Source: Micavibrio sp. (GTDB taxonomy: Bacteria > Pseudomonadota > Alphaproteobacteria > Micavibrionales > Micavibrionaceae). From it: a DNA stretch of 64,000 nucleotides. The notes under the pieces are model-generated. The model searched no databases, had not been told where the DNA came from, and saw only the letters and a program-made list of their open reading frames with translations. Where the stretch lies: assembly GCA_026989265.1 (NCBI GenBank), contig JALSJP010000005.1, forward strand, positions 1 through 64,000, read 5' to 3'. The position numbers and the translations under genes are program-made. How positions within the stretch are numbered: the first letter of the stretch is position 1; each line of letters begins with the position of its first letter. This document shows positions 25,574 to 34,376 of this stretch, in pieces.

Positions 25574-26716
25574 ATGAGTGATAATAAACTTAATTCATTA
25601 GGATTTGCTAAGCCCCCACCTGAAACGCGCGTAGTTGTTGCTATGTCTGGCGGTGTGGATTCATCTGTATGTGCGGCTATGCTGCATGAGCAGGGCTATG
25701 ACGTTGTGGGCATTACCTTACAGCTTTATGATCATGGCGAAGCTATTTCATCTAGATCTAAAACTTGTTGCGCTGGTCAAGATATTCATGATGCGCGCAG
25801 CGTTGCGGAAGAGCTTGGCTTTCCCCATTATGTTTTGGATTATGAAAGCAGCTTCCGCGAGAGCGTGATTGAGGATTTTGCCGATAGCTATATGCGCGGG
25901 GAAACGCCGATACCGTGCGTTAAATGTAATCAAACCGTTAAGTTTCAAGATATGTTAAAGGCTGCGCGTGATTTGGGCGCGGATTGCATGGTAACGGGGC
26001 ATTATATAGAGCGGCTTGTTGACGGTGAGGGCGCGGCTTATTTAAAACGCGCTCATGATGCGGGCAAGGATCAGAGCTATTTCTTATTTGCAACCACGCG
26101 CGAGCAACTGGATTTCCTGCGCTTTCCATTGGGGGGCATGAGCAAAGATATAACGCGCGGACATGCTAAGCGTTTGGGGCTGCTTAATGCTGATAAGCCA
26201 GATTCTCAGGATATTTGCTTTGTTCCTGATGGGGATTACGCAAAATTGGTGAAGAAAATGCGTCCCGATAGCGCGAAAAGCGGTGATATCGTCCATATTG
26301 ATGGGCGGATAATAGGCGAGCATGAGGGCATTATTCACTATACAATTGGGCAGCGCAAAGGCATTGGCGTTGGCGGGGGCGTGTCAGATAATAACGAGCC
26401 ACTATATGTGATAGAGCTTAAACCGCAAGAAAATCAAGTAATTGTAGGGGCTAAAGAGGATTTAGCGCGTAACGTGCTTAGGCTTTCAGAATGCAACTGG
26501 CTGTTTCATGTTGGTGATAACGCTCCGATAGATATTGAGGTTAAGTTCCGCTCAACCATGCAGCCCATTGCTGCTAAATTATCCGTATCAAATAACGGCG
26601 CAGAAATTATATTGAGCGAGCCTAAATACGGAATTTCCGCTGGGCAGGCCGCCGTTTGCTATGTTAATGATCGCATGATTGGCGGGGGCTGGATTACTGG
26701 CACTGGTAATGTTTAG
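25574..26716 (+). CDS. mnmA: tRNA-specific 2-thiouridylase MnmA
   Basis: MnmA makes 2-thiouridine at the wobble U34 of Lys, Glu and Gln tRNAs, using a persulfide and ATP. The 380-residue protein has the PP-loop MSGGVDSSVCAAML near residue 24, the catalytic Cys in PIPCVKCNQTVKF (about 115-127), GKDQSYFL, DICFVPDGDY and the second catalytic Cys in the C-terminal SAGQAAVCY. Those are all required residues. It begins 30 bp after the ferritin-like gene. It is usual for the family in length and domain layout. Confidence 0.97.
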   Translation: MSDNKLNSLGFAKPPPETRVVVAMSGGVDSSVCAAMLHEQGYDVVGITLQLYDHGEAISSRSKTCCAGQDIHDARSVAEELGFPHYVLDYESSFRESVIEDFADSYMRGETPIPCVKCNQTVKFQDMLKAARDLGADCMVTGHYIERLVDGEGAAYLKRAHDAGKDQSYFLFATTREQLDFLRFPLGGMSKDITRGHAKRLGLLNADKPDSQDICFVPDGDYAKLVKKMRPDSAKSGDIVHIDGRIIGEHEGIIHYTIGQRKGIGVGGGVSDNNEPLYVIELKPQENQVIVGAKEDLARNVLRLSECNWLFHVGDNAPIDIEVKFRSTMQPIAAKLSVSNNGAEIILSEPKYGISAGQAAVCYVNDRMIGGGWITGTGNV

Positions 26717-26732
26717 CAATATATTGTCGATA

Positions 26733-27410
26733 TCACATACTCATAAAATCGCGTCTTTCTAATATGTCACCAGTGGGTAAAATTCCTAGTGGATTTTCTG
26801 TATAGCCTTCAAACCAAGGTGCAGTTGAGGGAAGGGACAGTCTAACAAATTGTCTTTTTGTATCGCGCTCCATTTCCATTGATTCATGCACGCATAGAGC
26901 GTCAACCCAATATACTGTATTGGCAGAAAATATTTCTGATTCTTTTTCTTTGCATTGGCTTGATAGGTGATCGCATGAGCCCTCATCATCTGGCCACCCA
27001 TTAAATATTTGCTTCCATGCTTTGCACCCTGACGTTGATGATACAGTTAACATGCCAGTGCTTTTTTGCATATCAAGACCAGGTGTCGGTTCAATACCGC
27101 CTCCCCAGCCACCGCCACCGCCTCCCCAGCCGCCAGCGGCATTTTTATAAATGCCATCTACGTGTTTTCCTGCTCGACGATGGGTGGATCCTGCGGCAAC
27201 TATTTTCTCATCAATGGTTAAATACCCAACTTTTTCATTGTGATCTTGCATTTCAAACATGGATTCTAATGCAGGTTTCCAGCCATCTAAAAAGCTTGGA
27301 ATGCTGTTAGTATCGCCAAGCATTATTGGCATCATCATTATTCTTGTGTTTGAAAATTCAGGTAGATTGATTTCTTGTTTTCTTTCAAAATCGCTTGAAA
27401 AAGCTTTCAT
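26733..27410 (-). CDS. Unknown protein with Gly/Trp-rich loop and possible HxD...H metal motif
   Basis: The 225-residue protein starts at ATG 27410 behind a GGGAG site; the ORF extension to 27461 is a translated 9-bp tandem repeat and is rejected. Visible features are THRRAGKHVDGIY at 77-88, a glycine/tryptophan run at 93-105, cysteine pairs (Cys129, Cys146, Cys153, Cys173) and VHESMEMERDTKRQFVRLSL at 174-193. An HxD (His83, Asp85), a distal His175 and following Arg residues are compatible with a cupin or 2-oxoglutarate/Fe(II) oxygenase-like fold. That is inference from spacing only. It converges on mnmA and is transcribed away from tRNA-Met. I do not recognise a named family. Confidence 0.55.
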   Translation of the reverse strand: MKAFSSDFERKQEINLPEFSNTRIMMMPIMLGDTNSIPSFLDGWKPALESMFEMQDHNEKVGYLTIDEKIVAAGSTHRRAGKHVDGIYKNAAGGWGGGGGGWGGGIEPTPGLDMQKSTGMLTVSSTSGCKAWKQIFNGWPDDEGSCDHLSSQCKEKESEIFSANTVYWVDALCVHESMEMERDTKRQFVRLSLPSTAPWFEGYTENPLGILPTGDILERRDFMSM

Positions 27411-27427
27411 GGCGTGCTCCCTTTTTA

Positions 27428-27458
27428 TATTACATATATTACATATATTACATATATT
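27428..27458. repeat. 9-bp tandem repeat
   Basis: ATTACATAT repeats three to four times just upstream of the ribosome-binding site of the unknown protein gene at 26733-27410. It lies where its promoter or 5' leader should be, so copy-number changes could alter expression. Confidence 0.7.
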
Positions 27459-27475
27459 CAAGTAAAAAATGAGAG

Positions 27476-27551
27476 TGGTAGCGGAGGAGAGAATTGAACT
27501 CCCGACACAAGGATTATGATTCCTCTGCTCTAACCCCTGAGCTACTCCGCC
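27476..27551 (-). tRNA. tRNA-Met (CAT), elongator type
   Basis: A complete 76-base cloverleaf on the minus strand: acceptor GGCGGAG/CTCCGCT, D stem GCTC/GAGC, anticodon stem GAGGA/TCCTT with loop ATCATAA (anticodon CAT), T arm and encoded CCA at 27476-27478. The acceptor has a normal first pair, unlike an initiator, and the sequence resembles alphaproteobacterial elongator tRNA-Met. A lysidine-modified tRNA-Ile (CAT) is less likely. Confidence 0.9.
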
Positions 27552-27790
27552 ACGAAATACAGGGTTGATCTATGATCGAAGGCATATAAGGTCAATTTTT
27601 ACGGTTTTTGTCAAGTGGAAAATATAGATGAATTTGAAAGATATTTTATAAATCTCTATATATATAACCGTTATCCAGTTTGCGTTTCGAAAAAATGCTT
27701 AAATGAGTGAGGTTTAACGGAATTTATATGCCATAGGACTATGATTGTTTATATTTTTCCAGATCCACGCAGTTTATATCAGCGTTAATG

Positions 27791-29068
27791 CTAGAGTTGC
27801 AAGCGTCCACTAACTCTTGAGATATTAGCACCGACATTGCCGAGTTTGCCGACAATATCTTCATAGCCGCGTTCTAAATGATATATGCGGCTTACTATGG
27901 TTTCGCCTTCTGCGACAAGCCCCGCTAACACTAATGCTACGCTTGCGCGCAAATCCGTTGCCATGACTTCTGCGCCGCGCAACTTATTAACCCCGCGCAC
28001 AATGGCAGAGTTTCCTTGCACGCTTATATCCGCGCCCATGCGGCAAAGCTCTGGCACATGCATAAAGCGGTTTTCAAATATAGTCTCCGTTACCATGCCC
28101 GCACCCTCACATAAAGTTAGCATAGCCATGAATTGAGCTTGCAAATCGGTAGGAAAACCCGGATATGGCTCGGTCATAATATCAACACCTTGCAAGCGCC
28201 CAATATCACGGTGAACAATAATGTCATTGCCTTCTTGCTCAACTTCAATGCCACTTTGAGATAGCAAGCCAAGGGCAGCGCTTAAATGCTCTATCCGGGC
28301 ATTTTCAAGGCGCAATGTGCCGCCGCACATGCCCGCAGCAATAATGTAAGTCCCTGCCTCTATTCGGTCGGGAACTACGCTATGCGTTGTTCCGCTTAGG
28401 TGTTTAACTCCTTCGATACGTATCGTATCAGTGCCTAGTCCTGATATTTTAGCGCCCATCTTGATTAAGCATTCGCCAAGATCAATGATTTCTGGCTCTT
28501 TTGCCGCATTACTAAGTACTGTTTGACCATTCGCAAGAGTTGCCGCCATCATAAGGTTTTCAGTAGCCCCAACGGAGACTTTAGGAAACAGGATTTTAGC
28601 GCCTATAAGCCCGCCGATTGGCGCGGTGGCATTGATATATCCCTCGCTAAGCTTAATTGTTGCGCCCATTTCCTCTAATGCTTTTATGTGCATATCAATG
28701 GGTCTGCCGCCAATAGCGCAACCCCCTGGTAGGGACACTTTCGCCTGCCCAAATCGCGTTAATAATGGTCCTAAAACAAGAATACTTCCGCGCATTTTAC
28801 GCACAATATCATATGGCGCGGTGTAGGCTTTTATATTGCTAGCATTAATTGTCATGCTCGAGTTTTCGCGTTTAATCGCGCAGCCCAAATATTCCAGCAG
28901 CTCGACTTGAGAGTTGATATCGCGCAATGAATTAGGGTTATTTTCAAGTGATAAAGTCCCATCGGTAAGCAGAGCCGCGCACATAAGTTTTAGGGCGCAG
29001 TTTTTTGCTCCGCTAATAGGGATAGAGCCGTTAAGCTGGTTGCCGCCAATGACTGATATTGTGTCCAT
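27791..29068 (-). CDS. murA: UDP-N-acetylglucosamine 1-carboxyvinyltransferase MurA
   Basis: MurA transfers enolpyruvate from PEP to UDP-GlcNAc, the first committed step of peptidoglycan synthesis. The 425-residue protein has the substrate-binding Lys22 in SGAKNCALKLM and the catalytic, fosfomycin-sensitive Cys117 in PGGCAIGGRPIDMH. YPGFPTDLQAQFMAM, with the general base Asp, is also present. The active site looks intact. It is 12 bp upstream of dcd's stop on the same strand in transcription order dcd then murA, so the two may be co-transcribed. Confidence 0.97.
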   Translation of the reverse strand: MDTISVIGGNQLNGSIPISGAKNCALKLMCAALLTDGTLSLENNPNSLRDINSQVELLEYLGCAIKRENSSMTINASNIKAYTAPYDIVRKMRGSILVLGPLLTRFGQAKVSLPGGCAIGGRPIDMHIKALEEMGATIKLSEGYINATAPIGGLIGAKILFPKVSVGATENLMMAATLANGQTVLSNAAKEPEIIDLGECLIKMGAKISGLGTDTIRIEGVKHLSGTTHSVVPDRIEAGTYIIAAGMCGGTLRLENARIEHLSAALGLLSQSGIEVEQEGNDIIVHRDIGRLQGVDIMTEPYPGFPTDLQAQFMAMLTLCEGAGMVTETIFENRFMHVPELCRMGADISVQGNSAIVRGVNKLRGAEVMATDLRASVALVLAGLVAEGETIVSRIYHLERGYEDIVGKLGNVGANISRVSGRLQL

Positions 29069-29080
29069 AATTATGTCCCG

Positions 29081-29779
29081 CTAAAGTTTAGGGAGGGTAA
29101 CGCCGCGCTGCCCCATATATTTACCAGCTCGATCCGCATAGCTTACCTCACAAGGCGCGCTGCCCTTGAAAAACAGGAATTGTGCAACGCCTTCATTGGC
29201 ATATACCTTTGCTGGAAGCGGAGTGGTGTTAGAAATCTCCAGCGTGACATGCCCCTCCCAACCTGGTTCTAGCGGGGTTACATTCACAATTAATCCACAG
29301 CGTGCATAGGTGCTTTTCCCCAGACATATCACCAGCACATCTTTAGGAATGCGGAAATATTCAACCGTATGAGTTAGGGCAAAGCTGTTTGGCGGTATGA
29401 TGCAAACATCACTTTTGCGGTCAACAAAGCTTTTATCCGAGAAATTTTTAGGGTCAACCATCGCGTTATCAATATTGGTGAAAATCTTGAAATCTTCCGA
29501 GCATCTAGCGTCATAACCGTAGGATGAAAGCCCGTAGGATATAGCTCCATCACGCTTTTGATTTTCAATAAATGGCTCAATCATGCCATGATTTTGGGCA
29601 AGCTCGCGGATTTGGTGGTCGGCGAGTATTCCAGAATTCATTATAGTGTTATTATTTACCTTAGGTTTTAGCATCTTCTCACTCTTTTTTTCACTCTTAA
29701 TTTTGGCTTTGCGGCGTTTTAAATTATGGCGCAAGGCTGCGGCTCGTTTATCGATTTTGTCAGTATTATCTTGTTTCAT
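29081..29779 (-). CDS. dcd: dCTP deaminase with unusual basic N-terminal extension
   Basis: Dcd deaminates dCTP to dUTP for dTMP synthesis. The core (about 184 residues from an internal ATG near 29641) has [39 protein letters not shown] and [20 protein letters not shown] with the catalytic Glu, and a normal C-terminus. Ahead of it the frame is open for another 47 residues from ATG 29779, rich in Lys/Arg ([15 protein letters not shown]). That matches small basic proteins often encoded near murA in Alphaproteobacteria. Neither ATG has a good ribosome-binding site. The gene is therefore either a fusion of the two or begins internally; the core function is not in doubt. Confidence 0.9.
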   Translation of the reverse strand: MKQDNTDKIDKRAAALRHNLKRRKAKIKSEKKSEKMLKPKVNNNTIMNSGILADHQIRELAQNHGMIEPFIENQKRDGAISYGLSSYGYDARCSEDFKIFTNIDNAMVDPKNFSDKSFVDRKSDVCIIPPNSFALTHTVEYFRIPKDVLVICLGKSTYARCGLIVNVTPLEPGWEGHVTLEISNTTPLPAKVYANEGVAQFLFFKGSAPCEVSYADRAGKYMGQRGVTLPKL

Positions 29780-29880
29780 GAATGCACCATACAATAATAT
29801 ATACAAAGAGTAAAATACATAAAAACATAGAGTTTCTTATGCTAACTTAGGTGTAATTGAAGAGTTATACAGCTATATTG

Positions 29881-30030
29881 CTAAAAGTGATATGGCAACA
29901 GTTTTTTAGACAAATAATTATTAGCCGAATTAATTCTTGTTCGATTATAAAATACCTAAATATATTCAAATATTACATGCTTTGCTTCCTCTTTATCTTT
30001 AAATTTGCATTTTTTATCATTTAATTTCAT
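29881..30030 (-). pseudogene. IS3-family transposase OrfB C-terminal remnant
   Basis: The 383-bp gap 29807-30189 has no intact gene. On the minus strand, 30030-29881 reads the end of an IS3-type integrase: KDKEEAKHVIFEYI, then a stop (TAG) where the family has Glu, then VFYNRTRINSANNYLS. The intact pattern is IFEYIEVFYNRxRxHSAxxYLSP. The remnant is short, carries a nonsense codon and has no inverted repeats that I can see. The rest of the gap is AT-rich with a few TTACCCCCA runs. Confidence 0.7.
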
Positions 30031-30189
30031 ACGTTACCCCCACAGTATTTTGTATTACCCCCATCGTTACCCCTATATTCTTGTGATTACCCACGCGCAA
30101 TAACGAATGGTAAAACATGGCAGCAAAGACCAAAAGCGTTATGGACTAATGATTGCATGGTCGTTAATGAATGGAGAAGAAGAAGAAAA

Positions 30190-30264
30190 TGGTGGGCGGT
30201 ACAAGGATTGAACTTGTGACCCCTTGCGTGTCGAGCAAGTGCTCTACCACTGAGCTAACCGCCC
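30190..30264 (-). tRNA. tRNA-Val (GAC) with C at position 33
   Basis: A 75-base cloverleaf on the minus strand with acceptor GGGCGGT/ACCGCCC, D stem GCTC/GAGC, anticodon stem CTTGC/GCAAG, T arm ACAAG-TTCAATC-CTTGT and encoded CCA at 30190-30192. The seven-base anticodon loop is TCGACAC, giving anticodon GAC (Val), but the base before the anticodon is C instead of the nearly universal U33. All stems are intact, so it does not look like a pseudogene apart from this base. Confidence 0.88.
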
Positions 30265-30360
30265 ACATTTAGATTAGTAAATTGGTAGCGTTAATAAGAT
30301 GTAAATGCAAGATATTTATGAATATTATTAGGTGTCAGCCCCATAAATAATTCTGGTTTT

Positions 30361-30729
30361 TTATTCACTAAGCAGGGTTTCTACTTGCTCTATCAGCTCA
30401 TTTAAGTGGAATGGTTTGGACATTAGTTTAGAGTTTTTGGACATACCGCCCTCTTTTTGTTTTGTAGCCATGGCGGCAAAGCCAGTTATAAACATTATTT
30501 TGATGTCAGGATTGCTCTTGGCAGCTTTTTGGGCTAGCTCTATGCCGTCAATAGCTGGTAATACTATGTCTGTAAGCAATAGATCGAATTTATTATTAGG
30601 ATCGTTTATTGCAGACAATGCATCTATCCCATTATTTTTAGGAATTACAATATGGTTAGCATTTTCTAGTGCCTTAACCAAGAAATTAAGCATGGCTTTG
30701 TCATCTTCGGCAAGTAATATCTTAGCCAT
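30361..30729 (-). CDS. cpdR: Single-domain response regulator CpdR
   Basis: CpdR is a stand-alone receiver that, when unphosphorylated, primes ClpXP to degrade cell-cycle proteins in Caulobacter and relatives. It is phosphorylated through the CckA-ChpT relay. The 122-residue protein starts MAKILLAEDD, with the acidic pair at residues 9-10, the phospho-acceptor Asp54 in LLLTDIVLP, and IMFITGFAAMA and LMSKPFHLNEL, both characteristic of CpdR rather than generic CheY. It is 13 bp downstream of the glycosyltransferase gene in the same direction. Assignment is from these motifs; the ClpXP role is by family. Confidence 0.88.
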   Translation of the reverse strand: MAKILLAEDDKAMLNFLVKALENANHIVIPKNNGIDALSAINDPNNKFDLLLTDIVLPAIDGIELAQKAAKSNPDIKIMFITGFAAMATKQKEGGMSKNSKLMSKPFHLNELIEQVETLLSE

Positions 30730-30742
30730 GTGTCTACCCCCT

Positions 30743-31777
30743 TTATAGTGCCTCTAGGAACTGCTTTCCTGCGGTTTTCCAGTTATAGTTTTCTTTTACA
30801 TGCGCGGCACATTTGGTTTTATCTGATTGTTTTATTGCCCTGTTTGCTGCGTTTGATAGGTTAGTATCATCCAACGCACCCAAATATTCATGTGTTATGA
30901 TATCTTTTGGTCCCATGACTTCATATCCAGCAACAGGCAGTCCGCAGGCTAGGGCTTCTATTAGCACAATTCCGAATGTATCTGTTTTTGATGGGAATAC
31001 AAATATATCAGATGACCTATAATAATCGGCAAGCTCGTATTTGGTTTTTTTGCCTGTAAATAGGGCATTGGGGTATTTTCTCTCTAATATATTTCTGATA
31101 GGACCGTCACCAACTATGACTTTAGAGCCGTGCCATTCCATATCAAGAAAAGCTTCCATGTTTTTTTCTATGGCAAGTCTGCCAACGTAAAGAGCTATTG
31201 GACGCTCCAAATCTTTTAGTATATTTGATCCTTTTGGGTGGAAGATATCAAAATTAACGCCGCGTGATAGATGTTTTATCGGAGCATCAAAACCCCACTC
31301 TAGCAACTGCTTTTCTAGGCTTTTTGTCGCTACCATTACGTTGCTTGATTGGGCGTGAAATAGCCTTACCAACTTTATGGAATTTCTATGCACCATGTCA
31401 TATAATGGCGGGATCAGCCATGCAAATCGCTTGGCAACATAGTCGGGAAACTGCGTGTGATAGCAGGTTGTGTATTTTATGTTGTTTTTTATGCAGTATT
31501 TACGAGCCGCCCAACCTAAAGGACCTTCGGTGGCAATATGTATTTTATCAGGCGCAAAATCTTTAATTATGCGCTTTAGGCGTTTGCTAGGAGACATAAC
31601 TAATTTAATTTCAGAGTAAAATGGCATTGGCACAATGAATGGGAAATCGGCAGGGCCTATGACTTCTACTTGATGCCCCATATTCTCTAACTCTTTGCAG
31701 AGATATTCATATGTGCGCACTACCCCGTTAATTTGGGGGTGCCATGCATCGCTGATAATAAGAACTTTCATGGACAT
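30743..31777 (-). CDS. Glycosyltransferase family 4 protein
   Basis: The 344-residue protein has the GT-B fold pattern of family 4: an N-terminal ISDAWHPQINGVVRTYEYL, the middle HIATEGPLGWAARKYC and YTTCYHTQFPDYVAKR, and the C-terminal nucleotide-sugar site KNMEAFLDM, FPSKTDTFGIVLIEALACGLPVAG with the EX7E motif. It resembles glycosyltransferases that add mannose or glucuronic acid to lipids, but the donor and acceptor cannot be fixed. It has no membrane helix and is likely a peripheral membrane enzyme. It precedes cpdR on the same strand and is divergent from the next gene. Confidence 0.85.
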   Translation of the reverse strand: MSMKVLIISDAWHPQINGVVRTYEYLCKELENMGHQVEVIGPADFPFIVPMPFYSEIKLVMSPSKRLKRIIKDFAPDKIHIATEGPLGWAARKYCIKNNIKYTTCYHTQFPDYVAKRFAWLIPPLYDMVHRNSIKLVRLFHAQSSNVMVATKSLEKQLLEWGFDAPIKHLSRGVNFDIFHPKGSNILKDLERPIALYVGRLAIEKNMEAFLDMEWHGSKVIVGDGPIRNILERKYPNALFTGKKTKYELADYYRSSDIFVFPSKTDTFGIVLIEALACGLPVAGYEVMGPKDIITHEYLGALDDTNLSNAANRAIKQSDKTKCAAHVKENYNWKTAGKQFLEAL

Positions 31778-31828
31778 TTTGCGTAACTAGCTCTATAATT
31801 ATTGAGTTATTATCCAACCTTAAACGTG

Positions 31829-33352
31829 ATGTTACAAATGCTCAATAAATTTTTATATATAATTATATTTGCTGGTTTTGCGGTTTTATCGTCTATGGGC
31901 GCTGGTCATGCGCAGCAATGCGATGTTAGCTATGAGATGATAACGAAATTATATCACCCTTATCCAGGGTCATACACCGTTTGGGACAGCACTTATGGCG
32001 AGGAGAAAAAAGATGAATGGTTTAGCTCGGTTGTAAATCATGGTGATGGCGGAGTTTTAGCAGTGGGGCAGGCGCAAGCAATTCGCGAGGGAGTGCCTTC
32101 TATGGTATTTGTAAGTTTTGATAAGCGCGGGCGCAAGGTTTGGGATAAATACCATTCTATAAGTGGATTAAATAACATTGTTAAAATGCTGCCGCGGGCG
32201 GGCGGGGTGGTTGTTCTTGCTAATCGTCAAAAACCGGGTGGTAAGTCATTTTTGTGGTTGGGGTTTTTTGATGATAATGCTCGTTTAAAATCACAAAAGA
32301 TTATTCGTGATAAAAAACATGGTTTATTCGCAACGGATATTATTCATGGCTCGGGAGATTTATCTAGCAAAAAAGGTTGGGCTATTTCTGTTACTGTAGA
32401 CGGTGAATATGGGGCTGTATATCTGCTTGATAAAAATGGGAATGAATTATCAAATCGCAATTACATTATTGGCTCTAGTAATAAAATAGAGGGATTGTCC
32501 GTATCGAAAACAATCGGGGAAAAGTCCGGTTATATCGCTACTGGAAGTTTCGAAAACCAGAATGGCAAGAAAATTGGCTTGGTGATGCTCTTAAATGGTG
32601 ATTTGTCATATATTTGGCAAAAGGAATATAGTCGCGGATTATCGGCTAATGTTAAATATTCATCTAGCTATGCGGATAAATATATATTGGCGTTTGGCGA
32701 GGTAATGCCTGCTTCTTCTAAACCTGCGGGGAGCTGGATTATGCTGCTTGATAAAATTAATGGCAAGGTTATGTGGCAGAGATATTATTATGGTGAGAGT
32801 GGCGTGCATGATTATTTAAGTAGTGGGCTTTATGTTAGGGGTGATGGGCTTATAACATTGATGATGGCGGCGGATTTAGTCGGTGATAATGATGACGGTT
32901 ATATGAGCTATGCACATTTGCTAACCCTTTCTCCGCGCGGGGTTACACTGTCTGGTGATTCATATTACTATGGCAAGGGCGCGTATATATCACAGTTGAT
33001 TGAAGGCGCTAATGGCTCGCGCATTATGGCAGGTTATAGCCTTGTTTCGGCGAAAGATGCAGCGATTAAGGATGCACCTCCTGTTAATGATGGGCTAACG
33101 CCCTTGAAAGAAATGGGTGTTATTAACCTTCCTAATGTTGAGTTGTCAGATGAAACAAATGCAGGCTTGGCAATGCTTAAAAATAAGATTAAAGATATGA
33201 AGATTGATGGTGCCAAAGATATTTCCACAAAAGAATCGGCTAATGTTGATAATGGCTCTAATGAGCTATCAAAGGATGGGTGGGTTGTGATCGGTGAAAT
33301 GCCTGAGGCGTACAGTGATCCTTGTCTTCGAGAAGTACGCAAATTAAAATAA
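31829..33352 (+). CDS. Secreted beta-propeller-like protein
   Basis: From ATG 31829 the protein has about 507 residues and a signal peptide ending near GAGHAQ. The body shows several repeats of the W...YG....D.......DGG....G type (WDSTYGEEKKDEWFSSVVNH, then GDGGVLAVGQ; later WQKEYSRG and WQRYYYGESG), like the WD/PQQ-type propellers found in secreted bacterial proteins. A C-terminal low-complexity linker of about 80 residues precedes DPCLREVRKL. Function is unknown, and the periplasm or surface is the likely site. It is 18 bp before the RluD-family gene but otherwise unrelated to it. Confidence 0.65.
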   Translation: MLQMLNKFLYIIIFAGFAVLSSMGAGHAQQCDVSYEMITKLYHPYPGSYTVWDSTYGEEKKDEWFSSVVNHGDGGVLAVGQAQAIREGVPSMVFVSFDKRGRKVWDKYHSISGLNNIVKMLPRAGGVVVLANRQKPGGKSFLWLGFFDDNARLKSQKIIRDKKHGLFATDIIHGSGDLSSKKGWAISVTVDGEYGAVYLLDKNGNELSNRNYIIGSSNKIEGLSVSKTIGEKSGYIATGSFENQNGKKIGLVMLLNGDLSYIWQKEYSRGLSANVKYSSSYADKYILAFGEVMPASSKPAGSWIMLLDKINGKVMWQRYYYGESGVHDYLSSGLYVRGDGLITLMMAADLVGDNDDGYMSYAHLLTLSPRGVTLSGDSYYYGKGAYISQLIEGANGSRIMAGYSLVSAKDAAIKDAPPVNDGLTPLKEMGVINLPNVELSDETNAGLAMLKNKIKDMKIDGAKDISTKESANVDNGSNELSKDGWVVIGEMPEAYSDPCLREVRKLK

Positions 33353-33370
33353 TAAAAACAGCAGGTTAGA

Positions 33371-34357
33371 ATGTTAAACGAAGAAAAAGAGTTAAGCTTT
33401 ATTGTTGATGAGTGGAATATGGGCATGCGCGCCGATAAATTTTTAAGCTCGGTTTGTGATGATTTGTCACGTTCAAGGATACAAGCTCTGATAGCAGACG
33501 GGCAGGTGAGCGTTAATGGTGATGTGTTGAAATCCGCCTCATTAAAAACAGAGGAGGGCGCGGAGTTTTGCGTGCGCGTTCCTATTCCTGTTTCTGGTGA
33601 CCCTGATCCGCAAAATATACCGCTTGAAATTATTTATGAAGATGATGATTTGTTGGTTATTAATAAGGAGGCGGGCATGGTTGTTCACCCTGCTGCGGGT
33701 AATTGGAGTGGCACTTTAGTTAATGCGTTGCTGCATCATTGTGGCGATAGCCTGTCTGGAATTGGCGGAGTTCTGCGCCCTGGTATAGTGCATCGTTTGG
33801 ATAAAGATACTAGCGGCTTGATGCTGGTTGCTAAAAATGATCATGCGCATAAGCATTTGTCAGAGCAGCTAGCAGATAGAACGCTTAGCCGTATTTACCA
33901 TGCGCTTGTCCTTGATATCCCGCTTCCGATTAAGGGGAGCATTGAACGCCCGATTGGTCGCCACCGTCATAATCGCTTGAAAATGAGCGTGATGAGTAAT
34001 TCGCCTCGGTCTGCCTGTACGCATTATAAGGTTGTTAAAAATTACAATGATGCGCTGGCTTTGGTTGAATGCAGGCTTGAAAGTGGGCGTACGCATCAAA
34101 TCAGAGTGCATATGGAAGCGTTTGGTCATCCGCTTGTCGGTGATCCTGTTTATGGTATTCAGCAAACAGCCCTTATCGCTAGAATGAAAAAGGGTGGCTA
34201 CCCCAATGATTTAATTAAGGAATTTATCGAATTCCCTAGGCAGTTTTTATATGCTAAAGAGGTTTCTTTTGTCCATCCAGCAACAAAAGAGGTGATGAGC
34301 TTTGAATGCGATCCACCCAAAGAATTATCTCAGTTATTGGAAAAATTAGATAAGTAA
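33371..34357 (+). CDS. rluD: RluD-family 23S rRNA pseudouridine synthase
   Basis: The enzyme isomerises uridines of 23S rRNA helix 69 (RluD) or a related site. The 328-residue protein has an N-terminal S4 RNA-binding domain (RADKFLSSVCDDLSRSRIQAL). The catalytic domain follows: RPGIVHRLDKDTSGLMLVAK, with the catalytic Asp in HRLDKDTSG, and GRTHQIRVHMEAFGHPLVGD. Motifs and length fit RluD best, but RluC is not excluded by sequence alone. It is convergent with the YjbH-like gene. Confidence 0.88.
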   Translation: MLNEEKELSFIVDEWNMGMRADKFLSSVCDDLSRSRIQALIADGQVSVNGDVLKSASLKTEEGAEFCVRVPIPVSGDPDPQNIPLEIIYEDDDLLVINKEAGMVVHPAAGNWSGTLVNALLHHCGDSLSGIGGVLRPGIVHRLDKDTSGLMLVAKNDHAHKHLSEQLADRTLSRIYHALVLDIPLPIKGSIERPIGRHRHNRLKMSVMSNSPRSACTHYKVVKNYNDALALVECRLESGRTHQIRVHMEAFGHPLVGDPVYGIQQTALIARMKKGGYPNDLIKEFIEFPRQFLYAKEVSFVHPATKEVMSFECDPPKELSQLLEKLDK

Positions 34358-34376
34358 CGATACTGCTCGTATAGAT

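Noticed and set aside
27017-27310. 97-codon plus-strand ORF opposite the Gly-rich protein
   Set aside because: His/Arg-rich antisense shadow of the minus-strand gene with no ribosome-binding site.
27411-27461. N-terminal extension of the Gly-rich protein (NICNIC repeats)
   Set aside because: Translation of a 9-bp tandem repeat; the ATG at 27410 has a GGGAG site.
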